A DNA stretch of 58,134 bases from positions 1 to 58,134 of the forward strand of contig JAVJSF010000020.1 in the NCBI GenBank assembly GCA_040219555.1. The letters run 5' to 3'. Position 1 is the first letter of the stretch, and every line of letters begins with the position of its first letter. The translations under genes and the position numbers were made by a program. This stretch comes from JAVJSF01 sp040219555 (lineage in GTDB: Bacteria > Actinomycetota > Thermoleophilia > Miltoncostaeales > Miltoncostaeaceae). The notes beneath the pieces are model-generated. The model made no database searches. It saw only the letters and a list, made by a program, of their open reading frames with translations, and was not told the origin of the DNA. Below, piece by piece: positions 15,197-23,211 of the stretch.

Positions 15197-16618
15197 ATGA
15201 CCCAGGGCGAGGACACCGGGGTGCGGCTGTACTCCACGCTCAGCCGCGCCAAGGAGCCGCTGACGGCCGGCCCGGGCGGTGAGGTGCGTATCTACGTGTG
15301 CGGGCCCACCGTCTACGGGCCCGTCCACATCGGCAACGCCCGCCCGTTCGTGGTCTTCTCGGTGCTGCGGCGCGTGCTGCAGCGCATGGGCGTACGCGCC
15401 CGCCTGGTGTCCAATCTCACGGACGTCAACGACAAGATCTACGAGGCCGCGCGTCACGAGGGCGTGCCCAGCGGCGAGCTGGCCGCGCGGGTGTCGGCCG
15501 AGTACATCGCCGACACCGATCGCCTGGGCCTCGGGCGCCCCGACGCCGAGCCGCGCGTGACCGGCACGATCCCCGAGATCATCGCGATGATCGAGGACCT
15601 GATCACGGCCGGCCTCGCCTACCCGGCCGGCGGCGACGTCTACTTCCGTGTGGAGCGCTTCCCGGCGTACGGGAGCCTGTCCGGCAGGCGCCTGGACGAG
15701 ATGGTGGCACAGGAGCCGGGCCCCATGAAGGAGTCGCCGCTCGACTTCGCCCTCTGGAAGGGCCACAAGCACGACGAGGACACCAGCTGGGACTCGCCCT
15801 GGGGCCCCGGCAGGCCGGGCTGGCACATCGAGTGCTCGGCCATGGCCGAGACGTGCCTGGGGCATGGCTTCGAGATCCACGGGGGCGGCATCGACCTGGC
15901 CTTCCCGCACCACGAGAACGAGATCGCCCAGTCCGAGGGCGCGCGTGGTGGCCATATGGCGGCCATCTGGATGCACAACGAGATGCTCGAGCTCGGCGAC
16001 GAGAAGATGAGCAAGAGCCTCGGCAACATCGCGCTGCTGCGCGACGTGCTCGACCGGTGGCCTGCACACGTGGTGGTCACCTTCTTCCTCACCAGCCACT
16101 ACCGCTCGCGCCTGCCGTTCAGCGACGCGCGCATGGCCGAGGCCGAAGCGGTGGTGGCGCGGCTCGGGAACGCGCTGCGGGCGCTGGACGTTGCGGCCGA
16201 GGGCGATGGCGAGCAGGCCGACCTGGAACTCGCCCGCGCGGTCGCGGGCGGACGCGGGCGCTTCTTCGATGCGCTCGCCGACGACTTCGGCACGCCCGGG
16301 GCGTTCGCGGCGCTGTTCGAGATCGTCCGGGCCGCCAACCGCGCCCTCGGCGCGGGTACCGCTGGCGCCGGCCAGGCGCGGGAGACCGCCCTCCAGTTGC
16401 GCGAGCTGCTGGACGTGCTGGGTCTGGGTGCCATCGGGACGCCGGCCGATGCCGCCACCGCCGGCCCGCCGGCCGAGGTCACCACCCTGGCCGAGGCGCG
16501 ACGAGATGCACGGGCGGCACGCGACTTCGCCGAGGCCGACCGTCTGCGCGATGCCATCGCGGCCGCCGGCTGGCGGGTGACCGACACGCCCGAGGGCTTC
16601 CGGCTGGATCGGGCATGA
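15197..16618 (+). CDS. cysS: Cysteine--tRNA ligase
   Basis: CysS charges tRNA-Cys. The 473-residue class I enzyme has VCGPTVYGPVHIGNAR with the HIGH-like HIGN near 36. The zinc-binding Cys and His residues include GWHIECSAM and PHHENEIAQSE; KMSKS is near 271, and a C-terminal DALR-like helical domain ends it. ATG at 15197 follows GAGAGGGCGGGCGCG; an upstream GTG at 15170 overlaps ispF and adds unlike residues. MshC, the mycothiol ligase paralog, was considered; the full C-terminal domain and the rlmB neighbour favour CysS. Confidence 0.95.
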   Translation: MTQGEDTGVRLYSTLSRAKEPLTAGPGGEVRIYVCGPTVYGPVHIGNARPFVVFSVLRRVLQRMGVRARLVSNLTDVNDKIYEAARHEGVPSGELAARVSAEYIADTDRLGLGRPDAEPRVTGTIPEIIAMIEDLITAGLAYPAGGDVYFRVERFPAYGSLSGRRLDEMVAQEPGPMKESPLDFALWKGHKHDEDTSWDSPWGPGRPGWHIECSAMAETCLGHGFEIHGGGIDLAFPHHENEIAQSEGARGGHMAAIWMHNEMLELGDEKMSKSLGNIALLRDVLDRWPAHVVVTFFLTSHYRSRLPFSDARMAEAEAVVARLGNALRALDVAAEGDGEQADLELARAVAGGRGRFFDALADDFGTPGAFAALFEIVRAANRALGAGTAGAGQARETALQLRELLDVLGLGAIGTPADAATAGPPAEVTTLAEARRDARAARDFAEADRLRDAIAAAGWRVTDTPEGFRLDRA

Positions 16619-17379
16619 GCGCCGGGCGCCGGGGTGGTCCCGGTCGCCGCCCCCCGCGGGGCCGTCCGGGGGCGGACGAACCCTCCAGAGACGAGGTGGT
16701 CTACGGGCGCAATCCGGTGCGCGAGCTGCTGTCCTCCGGCCGGCGCGAGGTGGTGTCGCTGCACGCCACCGAGCAGGCGGGTGACGAGGAATGGCTGGCG
16801 CCGCACCGCCCGGAGGAGGCCACGCGCGAGGAACTGGCGCGTATCGCCGGAACGGGCGACCATCAGGGCGTGGTCGCCCGGGTGGGCCCGTACCCCTATG
16901 CCGACGTGCGCGACCTGCTGGCGGCCCCCGGCCCCGTGATCTGTCTGGACGGCGCGCACGACCCGCGCAACGTGGGTGCGATCGCCCGGGTGGCCGAGGG
17001 GGCCGGCGCGGCGGGACTGGTGATCCCGGCCCGCGGCGGACCCGGTGTGACCGCGGTGGTCTCGAAGGCCTCGGCGGGGGCCACGGAGTGGCTGCCGGTG
17101 TGCCGGGCCTCGTCGGTGGTGGCCCTGGTGCACGATGCCCGCGGCACGGGGCGGCTGGCCGTGGGCGCCCACCCGGACGGTGCGGAGGACTACCGCTCCA
17201 TCGCCTGGGAGGAGACCTGCCTGGTGGTGATGGGCGCCGAGGGGGCAGGCCTCAGGCCGCGCGTGAGGGATGCGTGTGACGTGCTCGCGGCCATCCCCAT
17301 GCATGGCCGGGTGGCCTCGCTGAACATCTCGGTCGCGGCCGGGCTCCTCCTGTTCGAGGCGATTCGCAACACCGGATGA
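16615..17379 (+). CDS. rlmB: 23S rRNA 2'-O-methyltransferase, TrmH family (RlmB)
   Basis: This SPOUT enzyme most likely methylates G2251-equivalent ribose in 23S rRNA. The 254-residue protein has a basic disordered start (residues 1-25), the RlmB entry VVYGRNPVRELL, and the three SPOUT knot motifs: LDGAHDPRNVGAIARVAEGA near 113, VVMGAEGAGLRPRVRDACD near 202, and IPMHGRVASLNISVAAGLLLFE near 226. ATG at 16615 overlaps the cysS stop (ATGA), the cysS-rlmB order also seen in Bacillus. Substrate specificity is inferred from family and context. Confidence 0.92.
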   Translation: MSAGRRGGPGRRPPRGRPGADEPSRDEVVYGRNPVRELLSSGRREVVSLHATEQAGDEEWLAPHRPEEATREELARIAGTGDHQGVVARVGPYPYADVRDLLAAPGPVICLDGAHDPRNVGAIARVAEGAGAAGLVIPARGGPGVTAVVSKASAGATEWLPVCRASSVVALVHDARGTGRLAVGAHPDGAEDYRSIAWEETCLVVMGAEGAGLRPRVRDACDVLAAIPMHGRVASLNISVAAGLLLFEAIRNTG

Positions 17380-17401
17380 TGCGTATTGCAGCGTTATGTC
17401 G

Positions 17402-17430
17402 TTGACCCGGGCCCCGCGGCACGGTAAGAA
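17402..17430 (+). promoter_or_regulatory. Possible sigH promoter
   Basis: TTGACC (17402-17407) is a near-perfect -35; TAAGAA (17425-17430) follows after 17 bases. The -10 is weak. A CAGGG-CTCAA-CCCTG inverted repeat (17442-17456) lies just downstream. Confidence 0.4.
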
Positions 17431-17490
17431 TCCCCCAACCCCAGGGCTCAACCCTGAGGTGCACCTTGAGATTCTGCCCCGCGAACAGGG

Positions 17491-18204
17491 ATGTCGACCA
17501 TGGAAATCGCCGCACCGAGGCTTCGATCCCTCCCTGGTGGCCAGTCCCAGCGCGGTTCTGCGCCCAACGCTCAACCTTGGGTGGAGATTCAGGACAGAGC
17601 CCTGATCGATCGCGCCCGCGCCGGTGACGCAACGGCGATGGACCGGCTCATCGAGCGCTATCGCGGTTTCGTCCGGATGAAGGCCAGCTCGTACTTCCTG
17701 GCCGGCGGCGAGAGCGAGGACCTGATCCAGGAGGGGCTGATCGGCTTCTTCAAGGCCGTGCGCGACTACCGGGTCGACCGCGAGGCCTCCTTCCGCTCCT
17801 TCGCCGAGTTGTGCGTGACGCGCCAGATCATCACGGCCATCAAGACGGCGGCCCGCAACAAGCACACGCCGCTGAACTCCTACGTCTCGTTCAGCCACAC
17901 CCGCGCGGCCGGCGGCTCGGACCAGGAGATCTCGCTGGCCGACGTGCTGCCGAGCGACCCGGTGGTGGACCCGGCCTCGCAGGTCATGGCCGCCGAGGAG
18001 TTGCGGGCCCTGGTGGACTGCCTGGGCGACACGCTGTCCGGACTCGAGAGCGGCGTCCTGACCATGTACCTGGAGGGGCGCTCCTACGAGGAGATCGCGG
18101 CGCACCTGGAGTGCACGCCGAAGACCGTCGACAACGCCCTCCAGCGCGTGAAGCGCAAGATCCAGACCCACCTGCGCGGCCGCGAGGTGCTGGACCTGCG
18201 CTGA
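17491..18204 (+). CDS. sigH: RNA polymerase sigma factor, SigH (Spo0H)-like
   Basis: The 237-residue sigma-70 family protein strongly resembles Bacillus SigH. Region 2 reads RYRGFVRMKASSYFLAGGE, then EDLIQEGLIGFFKAVRDYR and FAELCVTRQIITAIKTAARN. The diagnostic HTPLNSYVSF follows. Region 4 is LEGRSYEEIAAHLECTPKTV followed by DNALQRVKRKI. The first 35 residues are unconserved, so a later start (GTG 17581) is possible. It follows rlmB as in Bacillus. Promoters it reads are unknown; a transition-phase or stress role is inferred. Confidence 0.88.
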   Translation: MSTMEIAAPRLRSLPGGQSQRGSAPNAQPWVEIQDRALIDRARAGDATAMDRLIERYRGFVRMKASSYFLAGGESEDLIQEGLIGFFKAVRDYRVDREASFRSFAELCVTRQIITAIKTAARNKHTPLNSYVSFSHTRAAGGSDQEISLADVLPSDPVVDPASQVMAAEELRALVDCLGDTLSGLESGVLTMYLEGRSYEEIAAHLECTPKTVDNALQRVKRKIQTHLRGREVLDLR

Positions 18205-18218
18205 GTGGCACGGGCTCA

Positions 18219-18229
18219 CTGATATCCTC
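18219..18229 (+). promoter_or_regulatory. CTGATATCCTC element before pspA
   Basis: The 11-mer contains TATCCT (TANNNT-type -10) 35 bases before the pspA ATG and is identical to the element upstream of clpC (6784-6794). No clear -35 is visible. Confidence 0.4.
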
Positions 18230-18263
18230 GCGCCGCCGCAGAGGAACCCAAGGGAGCCGTCCG

Positions 18264-19016
18264 ATGGGCTTGATGAGCCGGTTCAGCATGATCGTGAAGT
18301 CCAAGGCGAGCAAGTTGCTGGACAACGCCGAGGACCCACGCGAGACGCTCGACTACTCCTACGAGAAGCAGCTCGAGATGCTGCAGAAGGTGCGCCGCGG
18401 CGTCGCCGACGTCGCCACCTCGAAGAAGCGCCTGGAACTCCAGGCGGCCAAGTTGGAGCAGAGCATCCAGAAGCTCGACGGCCAGGCGCGCACCGCGCTC
18501 CAGCAGGGCCGGGAGGACCTCGCGCGCGTGGCGCTCGAGCGCAAGAAGGGGATCCAGCTGCAGCTGCAGTCGCTCGACGAGCAGCGCGCCCAGCTCCAGT
18601 CCGAGCAGGACAAGCTCGTCGTGGCCGAGCAACGCCTCACCGCGAAGGTCGAGTCGTTCCGCACCCGCAAGGAGACCATCAAGGCCCAGTACACGGCCGC
18701 CGAGGCCCAGGCCGGCATCGGGGAGGCCCTCACCGGGGTCTCGGAGGACATGGCCGACGTCGGTCTGGCGGTGGAGCGCGCCGAGAACAAGACCGAGACC
18801 ATGCGCGCCCGCGCCGGCGCCATCGATGAGCTGATCGAGTCCGGGGCCCTGGACGACGTCACCAGCCCGGGCGGCAACGACCCCATCGAGCGCGAGCTAC
18901 GCCAGCTCGAGGTCTCGGGCGGTGTGGACGACGAGCTCAGCCGCCTCCGGGCGGAGCTGGGCGCGGGGGACTCGTCGTCCCCCGGTCAGATCGGGAGCGG
19001 GGGGGACAAGTCGTGA
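18264..19016 (+). CDS. pspA: Phage shock protein A / IM30 family protein
   Basis: PspA is an ESCRT-III-like protein that coats and stabilises stressed membrane. The 250-residue product starts with an amphipathic helix (MGLMSRFSMIVKSKASKLLD) and then NAEDPRETLDYSYEKQLEML. It is almost wholly helical coiled coil to about residue 200, with Gln/Glu/Lys heptads such as EQRAQLQSEQDKLVVAEQRL. The acidic C-terminal tail is longer than in proteobacterial PspA. ATG at 18264 follows AAGGGAG. pspAA overlaps its end as GTGA, and htpX-pspAB lie just beyond on the other strand. Confidence 0.92.
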   Translation: MGLMSRFSMIVKSKASKLLDNAEDPRETLDYSYEKQLEMLQKVRRGVADVATSKKRLELQAAKLEQSIQKLDGQARTALQQGREDLARVALERKKGIQLQLQSLDEQRAQLQSEQDKLVVAEQRLTAKVESFRTRKETIKAQYTAAEAQAGIGEALTGVSEDMADVGLAVERAENKTETMRARAGAIDELIESGALDDVTSPGGNDPIERELRQLEVSGGVDDELSRLRAELGAGDSSSPGQIGSGGDKS

Positions 19017-19291
19017 TCGTGCGCATCCTGGGCGAGGGGCAGTACCGCCTCGACGACGCGGCCTTCGCGGACGCGTCCGCCGTCGACGACCGGGTCCAGG
19101 CGGCCGCCGAGGCGGGTGACGCCGAGGCCTTCGGCGCGGCCCTCGGGGAGCTGCTGGACATCGTGACCGAGCGTGGCAGCGAGTTGGGCCCGGACGAGTT
19201 CATGGGCTCCGACGCCGTGGTGCCTGGGCACGGGACCACACTGGAGGAGGCGCAGGACCTGCTGTCGGCCGAGGGCCTGCTGCCCGGCTGA
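19013..19291 (+). CDS. pspAA: PspA-associated protein PspAA
   Basis: A 92-residue protein of the PspAA domain family, found next to PspA in actinobacteria and other phyla. It begins MIVRILGEGQYRLDD, has a helical middle (FGAALGELLDIVTERG) and ends TTLEEAQDLLSAEGLLPG, the family pattern. Function is unknown; it probably works with PspA at the membrane. GTG at 19013 overlaps the pspA stop, indicating coupled synthesis in a fixed ratio. Confidence 0.85.
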   Translation: MIVRILGEGQYRLDDAAFADASAVDDRVQAAAEAGDAEAFGAALGELLDIVTERGSELGPDEFMGSDAVVPGHGTTLEEAQDLLSAEGLLPG

Positions 19292-19309
19292 CCAGGATCC
19301 GCCGAGGGC

Positions 19310-20341
19310 TCACCGGGGTGCCGCGGGCACCCCGGTGATGTCCGGCGGCACCGGGCCCGGCCAGGTGGGGCGGCCGGCGTCCTGGGGCGAGACCTTGATC
19401 CAGTTCTCGAGGTGCTCGATCCATGCCGCCATCAGCGGCGAGGGGCTCGTGCCGCGCGGGAACAGGCCGGCGATGGCCGTGCTGACCGGCTTGCCCACGA
19501 TCGGCACCAGCACCGGGTGAGGGCGGCGGATGGGCTCGACAGCGCTGCGCGGCAGCACGCTCACCCCGTAGCCGGCGCCCACCAGTCGCGCCACTGTGAG
19601 GAAGCTGGCGCCGTCGAAGGTCACCCGCGGGCGGAAGCCCTCGCGCTCGCAGGCCGCCTCGATGAGCTGGAACAGGTACCAGGCCTTCTGGCGGTCGAAG
19701 GCCACGAACGGCTCGTCGGCGATGGCGCTGAGGGGCAGCGCCTGCTCGTGCGCGAGCGGATGGTCGAGCGGTAGCGCCAGGAGGAACTCCTCCTCCCAGA
19801 GGACCCGGACGTCGATCTCGGCGGGAGGGATCGGCAGGCGGGCGAACCCCATGTCGATCTCGCGGTGGGCGATCTCGGCCGCCAGGCGCTCGGCTCCGGC
19901 CTCGCGGAAGAGCACCTTCACCTCGGGGTGGCGGGCCGCGAACGAGGCCAGCGGACGGGTGAGGTGCGGGGCGATCGTCGGCACGGCGCCGAAGCGCAGC
20001 CGTCCGCTCGATCCCGCGGCCAGCCCGCGCACCTCGTCGGCGGCCCCCTCCAGGGTGGCCATGATCTCCTGGGCGCGCTGGTACAGCACGTGCCCTGCCT
20101 CGGTGAGCTGCGCCGGCCGGCCCCGGGCGCGCTGGAACAGGGTCACGCCCAGCCGCTCCTCCAGCCGGCGGATCTGCTGGGAGAGCGGGCTCTGGGCCAG
20201 GTGCAGCCGGCGTGCCCCCTCGCTCATGCTGCCGGCGTCGGCCACCGCCAGGAAGTACCGCAGGTGGCGCAGCTCGATCTGGTCCTCGATGCGGGCGGCG
20301 TCCAGTGCGCCGGCGTCGCCCTCGCCGGCGCGCCCGCTCAC
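19310..20341 (-). CDS. LysR-family transcriptional regulator
   Basis: The 343-residue protein has the LysR helix-turn-helix at residues about 18-75 (ELRHLRYFLAVADAGSMSEG, ARRLHLAQSPLSQQIRRLE, GVTLFQRARGRPAQLTEAG). A type 2 periplasmic-binding-like effector domain follows (LRFGAVPTIAPHLTRPLASF; LDHPLAHEQALPL; VTFDGASFLTVARLVGAGYG). GTG at 20341 overlaps the pspAB stop (GTGA), so it is the last gene of an htpX-pspAB-lysR operon. LysR genes usually face their targets, so co-transcription suggests autoregulation of, or a merely shared promoter with, the htpX operon. The inducer is unknown. Confidence 0.9.
   Translation of the reverse strand: MSGRAGEGDAGALDAARIEDQIELRHLRYFLAVADAGSMSEGARRLHLAQSPLSQQIRRLEERLGVTLFQRARGRPAQLTEAGHVLYQRAQEIMATLEGAADEVRGLAAGSSGRLRFGAVPTIAPHLTRPLASFAARHPEVKVLFREAGAERLAAEIAHREIDMGFARLPIPPAEIDVRVLWEEEFLLALPLDHPLAHEQALPLSAIADEPFVAFDRQKAWYLFQLIEAACEREGFRPRVTFDGASFLTVARLVGAGYGVSVLPRSAVEPIRRPHPVLVPIVGKPVSTAIAGLFPRGTSPSPLMAAWIEHLENWIKVSPQDAGRPTWPGPVPPDITGVPAAPR
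19311..19337. terminator. Bidirectional hairpin between pspAA and lysR
   Basis: CACCGGGGTGCC and GGCACCCCGGTG form a perfect 12-bp stem with a 3-base loop. It includes the last codons of the minus-strand lysR and lies 19 bases after the pspAA stop, so it can end both converging transcripts. Confidence 0.6.
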
Positions 20342-20919
20342 CGCCCGCCCCCGTGCACCGGCGGATCCCAGACGGCGTACCAGCGCTCCAGCTCGGGCTC
20401 GATCGGCATCTCGCGCTCCAGCGTCGCCTTGACGCGTAGTTCGAGGGCGTTGTCGCGCCGCTTGTCGCCGGCCGGGGCGAACGGGTAGAAGGTCCCCCGC
20501 TTGTACCCGTACACCAGGTCCACGTCGCCGGCGGGGTGCGTGAAGCCGAACACCGCGCACAGCAGTTGCTCGGAGAAGCCCCGCTCCTCCATGGTCTGGC
20601 TGACGACGTGCGTCGTCGTCACCAGGTCGTCCAGGTCCGGGTCGCTGAGCACGATCCAGGAGAAGCCGTAGGAGTCGGCGTGGCGGGTCACCTCGGTGCC
20701 GGTGTCCCGGTTCGAGATCGCCAGCAGCTGGTCGAGGTCGGCCACCAGCTCGGCGAACATCCCGGCATCGATGGCCTTGAAGCAGAGCCCGGCGCGACCC
20801 GAGGGCGCGAGGCCCAGGTCGGTCTGGATGGTGAGGGCCGAGGTGGAGAGCGCGAAGAGGTTGTCCAGGTTGGCGCGCTTGGGCGCCCGCTGGCCGCGGA
20901 GGATGTCGAAGAGACCCAT
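20338..20919 (-). CDS. pspAB: PspA-associated protein PspAB
   Basis: The 193-residue protein fits the actinobacterial PspAB family. It starts MGLFDILRGQRAPKRANLDN with LFALSTSALTIQTDLGLAPS, then YGFSWIVLSDPDLDDLV, QLLCAVFGFTH, LVYGYKRGTFYPFAP, RRDNALELRVKATLE and IEPELERWYAVWDP. The role is unknown; the family co-occurs with PspA, PspAA and HtpX, all present here. It starts 9 bases after htpX and overlaps lysR. The assignment rests on remembered family sequence and on gene context. Confidence 0.82.
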   Translation of the reverse strand: MGLFDILRGQRAPKRANLDNLFALSTSALTIQTDLGLAPSGRAGLCFKAIDAGMFAELVADLDQLLAISNRDTGTEVTRHADSYGFSWIVLSDPDLDDLVTTTHVVSQTMEERGFSEQLLCAVFGFTHPAGDVDLVYGYKRGTFYPFAPAGDKRRDNALELRVKATLEREMPIEPELERWYAVWDPPVHGGGR

Positions 20920-20928
20920 GGGGCGCTC

Positions 20929-21840
20929 CTAGAGCTGTGCGCTGGGGTTCGCGTCGAGCTGTGCCTGCATCTCCATCAGCTTGTCGATGCGCTTCTGCGC
21001 CGGGGGGTGGGTGGCGATCAGGCTCGAGAGCGAGACGCCCTTGGACATGGCGGGGATGATGAAGAACGCGTTCATGCCCTCGGCGGCGCGGAGGTCACGG
21101 GTGGGTATGCGCTCCATGGCGCCCGAGATCCGCGACAGCGCCGAGGCCAGCTGCGCGGGCGCCCCGGTCATCATCGCCGCCCCGCGGTCGGCCGCGTACT
21201 CGCGGTACCGCGACAGGGCACGCAGCAGCAGGAACGACAGCACGTACACGACGACCGAGGCGATGATCACGACCAGGAACACGCCGGCCTGGTTCCTGTT
21301 GCCGCGACCGCCCATGCTGGAGTACATCCCGAAGCGGATCAGGAGCCCGGCGACCGTCGCCAGGAAGCCCGCGACGGTCATGACCACGACGTCCCGGTTG
21401 ACGACGTGCGCCAGCTCGTGGGCGATGACGCCCTCGAGCTCGGCCGGCGGCAGCGTCTGCATGATCCCGGTGGTCACGCAGACCGTGGCCGTCTTGCGGC
21501 TGTGGCCGGCGGCGAACGCGTTGGGGACGTCCGTGGGGGCGATGGCCACGCGCGGCTTCGGGATGTCGTTGAGCTGGCACAGCCGCTCGACCATCGCGTG
21601 CAACTCGTGTGCCTGGTCCGGGGTGGTGACCTTCGCCCTCATCGAGGCCAGGGCGATCCGGTCGCCGAACAGGAGCTGGACCAACGCGAAGCCACCCGCC
21701 AGCACCAGCACCACGATCGCGCCCACCCCGGCGGCGATCAGGATGCCGATGAACACGACATAGATCAGACCGAGGCCGAACATCGTGAACAGCATGCGGG
21801 CCGTCAGGCCGGTATCGCGTCCGTACAACCTGCGGGCCAT
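20929..21840 (-). CDS. htpX: Membrane zinc metalloprotease HtpX
   Basis: HtpX degrades damaged membrane proteins. The 303-residue protein has two N-terminal membrane helices (residues about 15-60), the zinc motif HELAHVVNRD near 134, two further hydrophobic helices (about 150-205), a glutamate-bearing YREYAADRGAAMM helix for the third zinc ligand, and a THPPAQKRIDKL C-terminus. ATG at 21840 follows GGGGGAG; a GTG six bases upstream is less likely. It leads the htpX-pspAB-lysR operon, which faces pspA-pspAA, forming one envelope-stress locus. Confidence 0.94.
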   Translation of the reverse strand: MARRLYGRDTGLTARMLFTMFGLGLIYVVFIGILIAAGVGAIVVLVLAGGFALVQLLFGDRIALASMRAKVTTPDQAHELHAMVERLCQLNDIPKPRVAIAPTDVPNAFAAGHSRKTATVCVTTGIMQTLPPAELEGVIAHELAHVVNRDVVVMTVAGFLATVAGLLIRFGMYSSMGGRGNRNQAGVFLVVIIASVVVYVLSFLLLRALSRYREYAADRGAAMMTGAPAQLASALSRISGAMERIPTRDLRAAEGMNAFFIIPAMSKGVSLSSLIATHPPAQKRIDKLMEMQAQLDANPSAQL

Positions 21841-21891
21841 GCGCACTCCCCCGAGACCACTTCGTCGGCCGATGATACGCCCGGTGGGGGT

Positions 21892-21897
21892 TAGACT
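21892..21897 (+). promoter_or_regulatory. -10 element TAGACT, apparently leaderless
   Basis: TAGACT ends 6 bases before the GTG at 21904, so the transcript should start at or near the first base of the start codon. There is no Shine-Dalgarno. Confidence 0.5.
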
Positions 21898-21903
21898 GGC
21901 CCG

Positions 21904-22305
21904 GTGACCCGGTATCCGTTGCGCCGCAGCCGCTGGACGCTCCCGATGCTGGGGGTCTTCGGCGCCGCCCGTGCCCAGGTGGAGCTGGACGAGTCCCGCC
22001 TGCGCATCGGCATGGGCGTGCTCGGGGCGGCGACGGTGCCCCTGGAGCGCATCGCCGCGGTGGGCACCATGCGCTGGCCCTGGTGGGGCGGGCTGGGGGT
22101 GCGCATCGCGCGCGGTCTCACGGCCTTCGTGGGCTCGTCGGGGACCGCCGTCGTGCTCGACCTCACCGAGCCGCTGAGGGTGCGCGCCCCGTTGCCGTGG
22201 CGCACCCAGAAGATCGCGGTGTCCGTCGAGGATCCCGACGCGCTGATCGAGGCCATCGTCGACCTGCGCGAAGGCCAGGTGCGCCGCATGGGCGCGACCG
22301 GCTAG
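21904..22305 (+). CDS. Conserved hypothetical, possible PH-like fold
   Basis: I do not recognise this 133-residue protein with certainty. It begins YPLRRSRWTLPMLGVFGAAR and alternates short beta strands (AQVELDESRLRIGMG, VPLERIAAVGTM, AVVLDLTEPLRV, KIAVSVEDPDALIEAI), a pattern like bacterial PH domains. It lacks a convincing membrane helix and is likely cytoplasmic or peripheral. It starts with GTG directly after a TAGACT -10, divergent from htpX. Confidence 0.6.
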   Translation: MTRYPLRRSRWTLPMLGVFGAARAQVELDESRLRIGMGVLGAATVPLERIAAVGTMRWPWWGGLGVRIARGLTAFVGSSGTAVVLDLTEPLRVRAPLPWRTQKIAVSVEDPDALIEAIVDLREGQVRRMGATG

Positions 22306-22344
22306 GACCCTTTGCCCGGGCGCCGGGGCCCGGGCCGCATCGGA

Positions 22345-22698
22345 TCAGGCGGGCGGCTGGAGGGCGACGATCTCGTTGCCGTCGGGGTCGAAGAACTGGA
22401 GCATCTTGGCGCCGCCCATGTCCTCGATCCGGCCGCGCTGGACGGAGGCGCCGGCCAGCGCTGCGTCCACGGCGGTGATGTCATCGGTGCTCAGCACCAC
22501 GGTGGCGCCCCCGGTGTGGGGCCGCGTGGCCAGCTCGCCGGAGAGGGCCAGCGTGTGGCCGCCGGCGTCCAGCTCGGCCCAGTCGTTGCCCTCGCGGCGC
22601 AACACGGGGAAGCCCAGCAGCTCCGAGTAGAAGCCGACGGCCCGGTCCATGCTGCACACCTGGTAGAAGACGGTGTCGATCCCGTTGAAGAGTCCCAT
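22345..22698 (-). CDS. Glyoxalase/VOC-family protein
   Basis: A 117-residue single VOC domain: IDTVFYQVCSMDRAVGFYSE with LLGFPVLRRE, a WAELDAGGHTLALSG strand and the C-terminal FFDPDGNEIVALQ with the usual metal-ligand Glu. Such proteins can be dioxygenases, isomerases or resistance proteins, so no substrate is assigned. ATG at 22698 lies ten bases after the next minus-strand gene, suggesting co-transcription. Confidence 0.8.
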   Translation of the reverse strand: MGLFNGIDTVFYQVCSMDRAVGFYSELLGFPVLRREGNDWAELDAGGHTLALSGELATRPHTGGATVVLSTDDITAVDAALAGASVQRGRIEDMGGAKMLQFFDPDGNEIVALQPPA

Positions 22699-22708
22699 GG
22701 GCGGGATG

Positions 22709-23137
22709 CTACCGGGCGGTGGCCGACGTGCGGCGCGACCCGGTGCGCAGGCCGGGGATGCCCGGCGCGTCCTCCGGCGGTGCGGCGCGCCGGACCATGC
22801 CGGAGCAGACCGTGATCGCCACGCGTAGCCCCGCCGTCAGGTCGTCGGCGCTCAGCACCATCGTGCCGGCCGGGCGGCCCACCAGGCCGGCCAGCGCCCG
22901 CCGTCCGTGCCCCGCGATGATCACCAGCGGCCGCGGGTCGTCGTGCAGCCGCGAGAGCAGCGGCGCGCGGAGCGGACCGCCGCGCAGGTCGGCCACCAGC
23001 ATGTCGCCGCACCCCGGGGGGCGGTCCGAGGCGTCGGCATCGGCGCTCATCACCACGAGGCCCATCTGGGCCAGCGAGGCCTCCAGATCGCGGCGCTCCG
23101 GGCACGGGTGCCCGAGGACCGCGGCGGTCGCGTCCAT
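22709..23137 (-). CDS. Hypothetical protein, weak receiver-like pattern
   Basis: The 142-residue frame has alternating strands and helices like a response-regulator receiver: TAAVLGHPCPERRDLEASLA, DMLVADLRG near 45, RPLVIIAGHG, GTMVLSADDLTAGLRVAI. No output domain follows and the Asp/Thr/Lys triad is not clear. It may be a pseudo-receiver, or not a receiver at all. ATG at 23137 avoids overlap with the divergent lipoprotein gene; GTG at 23209 is the longer option. It shares an operon with the VOC gene. Confidence 0.45.
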   Translation of the reverse strand: MDATAAVLGHPCPERRDLEASLAQMGLVVMSADADASDRPPGCGDMLVADLRGGPLRAPLLSRLHDDPRPLVIIAGHGRRALAGLVGRPAGTMVLSADDLTAGLRVAITVCSGMVRRAAPPEDAPGIPGLRTGSRRTSATAR

Positions 23138-23211
23138 CAGGGGCGCCGCGACGGGGGCGTCGGCACCCCGGAGTCTTGGCGCGTGGCCGGCGGGGGGTTC
23201 ATCATCCACAT

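Noticed and set aside
15197..16618. MshC (mycothiol ligase) instead of CysS
   Set aside because: The protein has full CysS length with the C-terminal helical domain and sits beside rlmB; it appears to be the housekeeping gene.
22709..23209. Longer GTG start (23209) for the receiver-like gene
   Set aside because: The added 24 residues are Pro/Ala-rich and bring the start to within a few bases of the divergent lipoprotein start; ATG 23137 starts at the first predicted strand.
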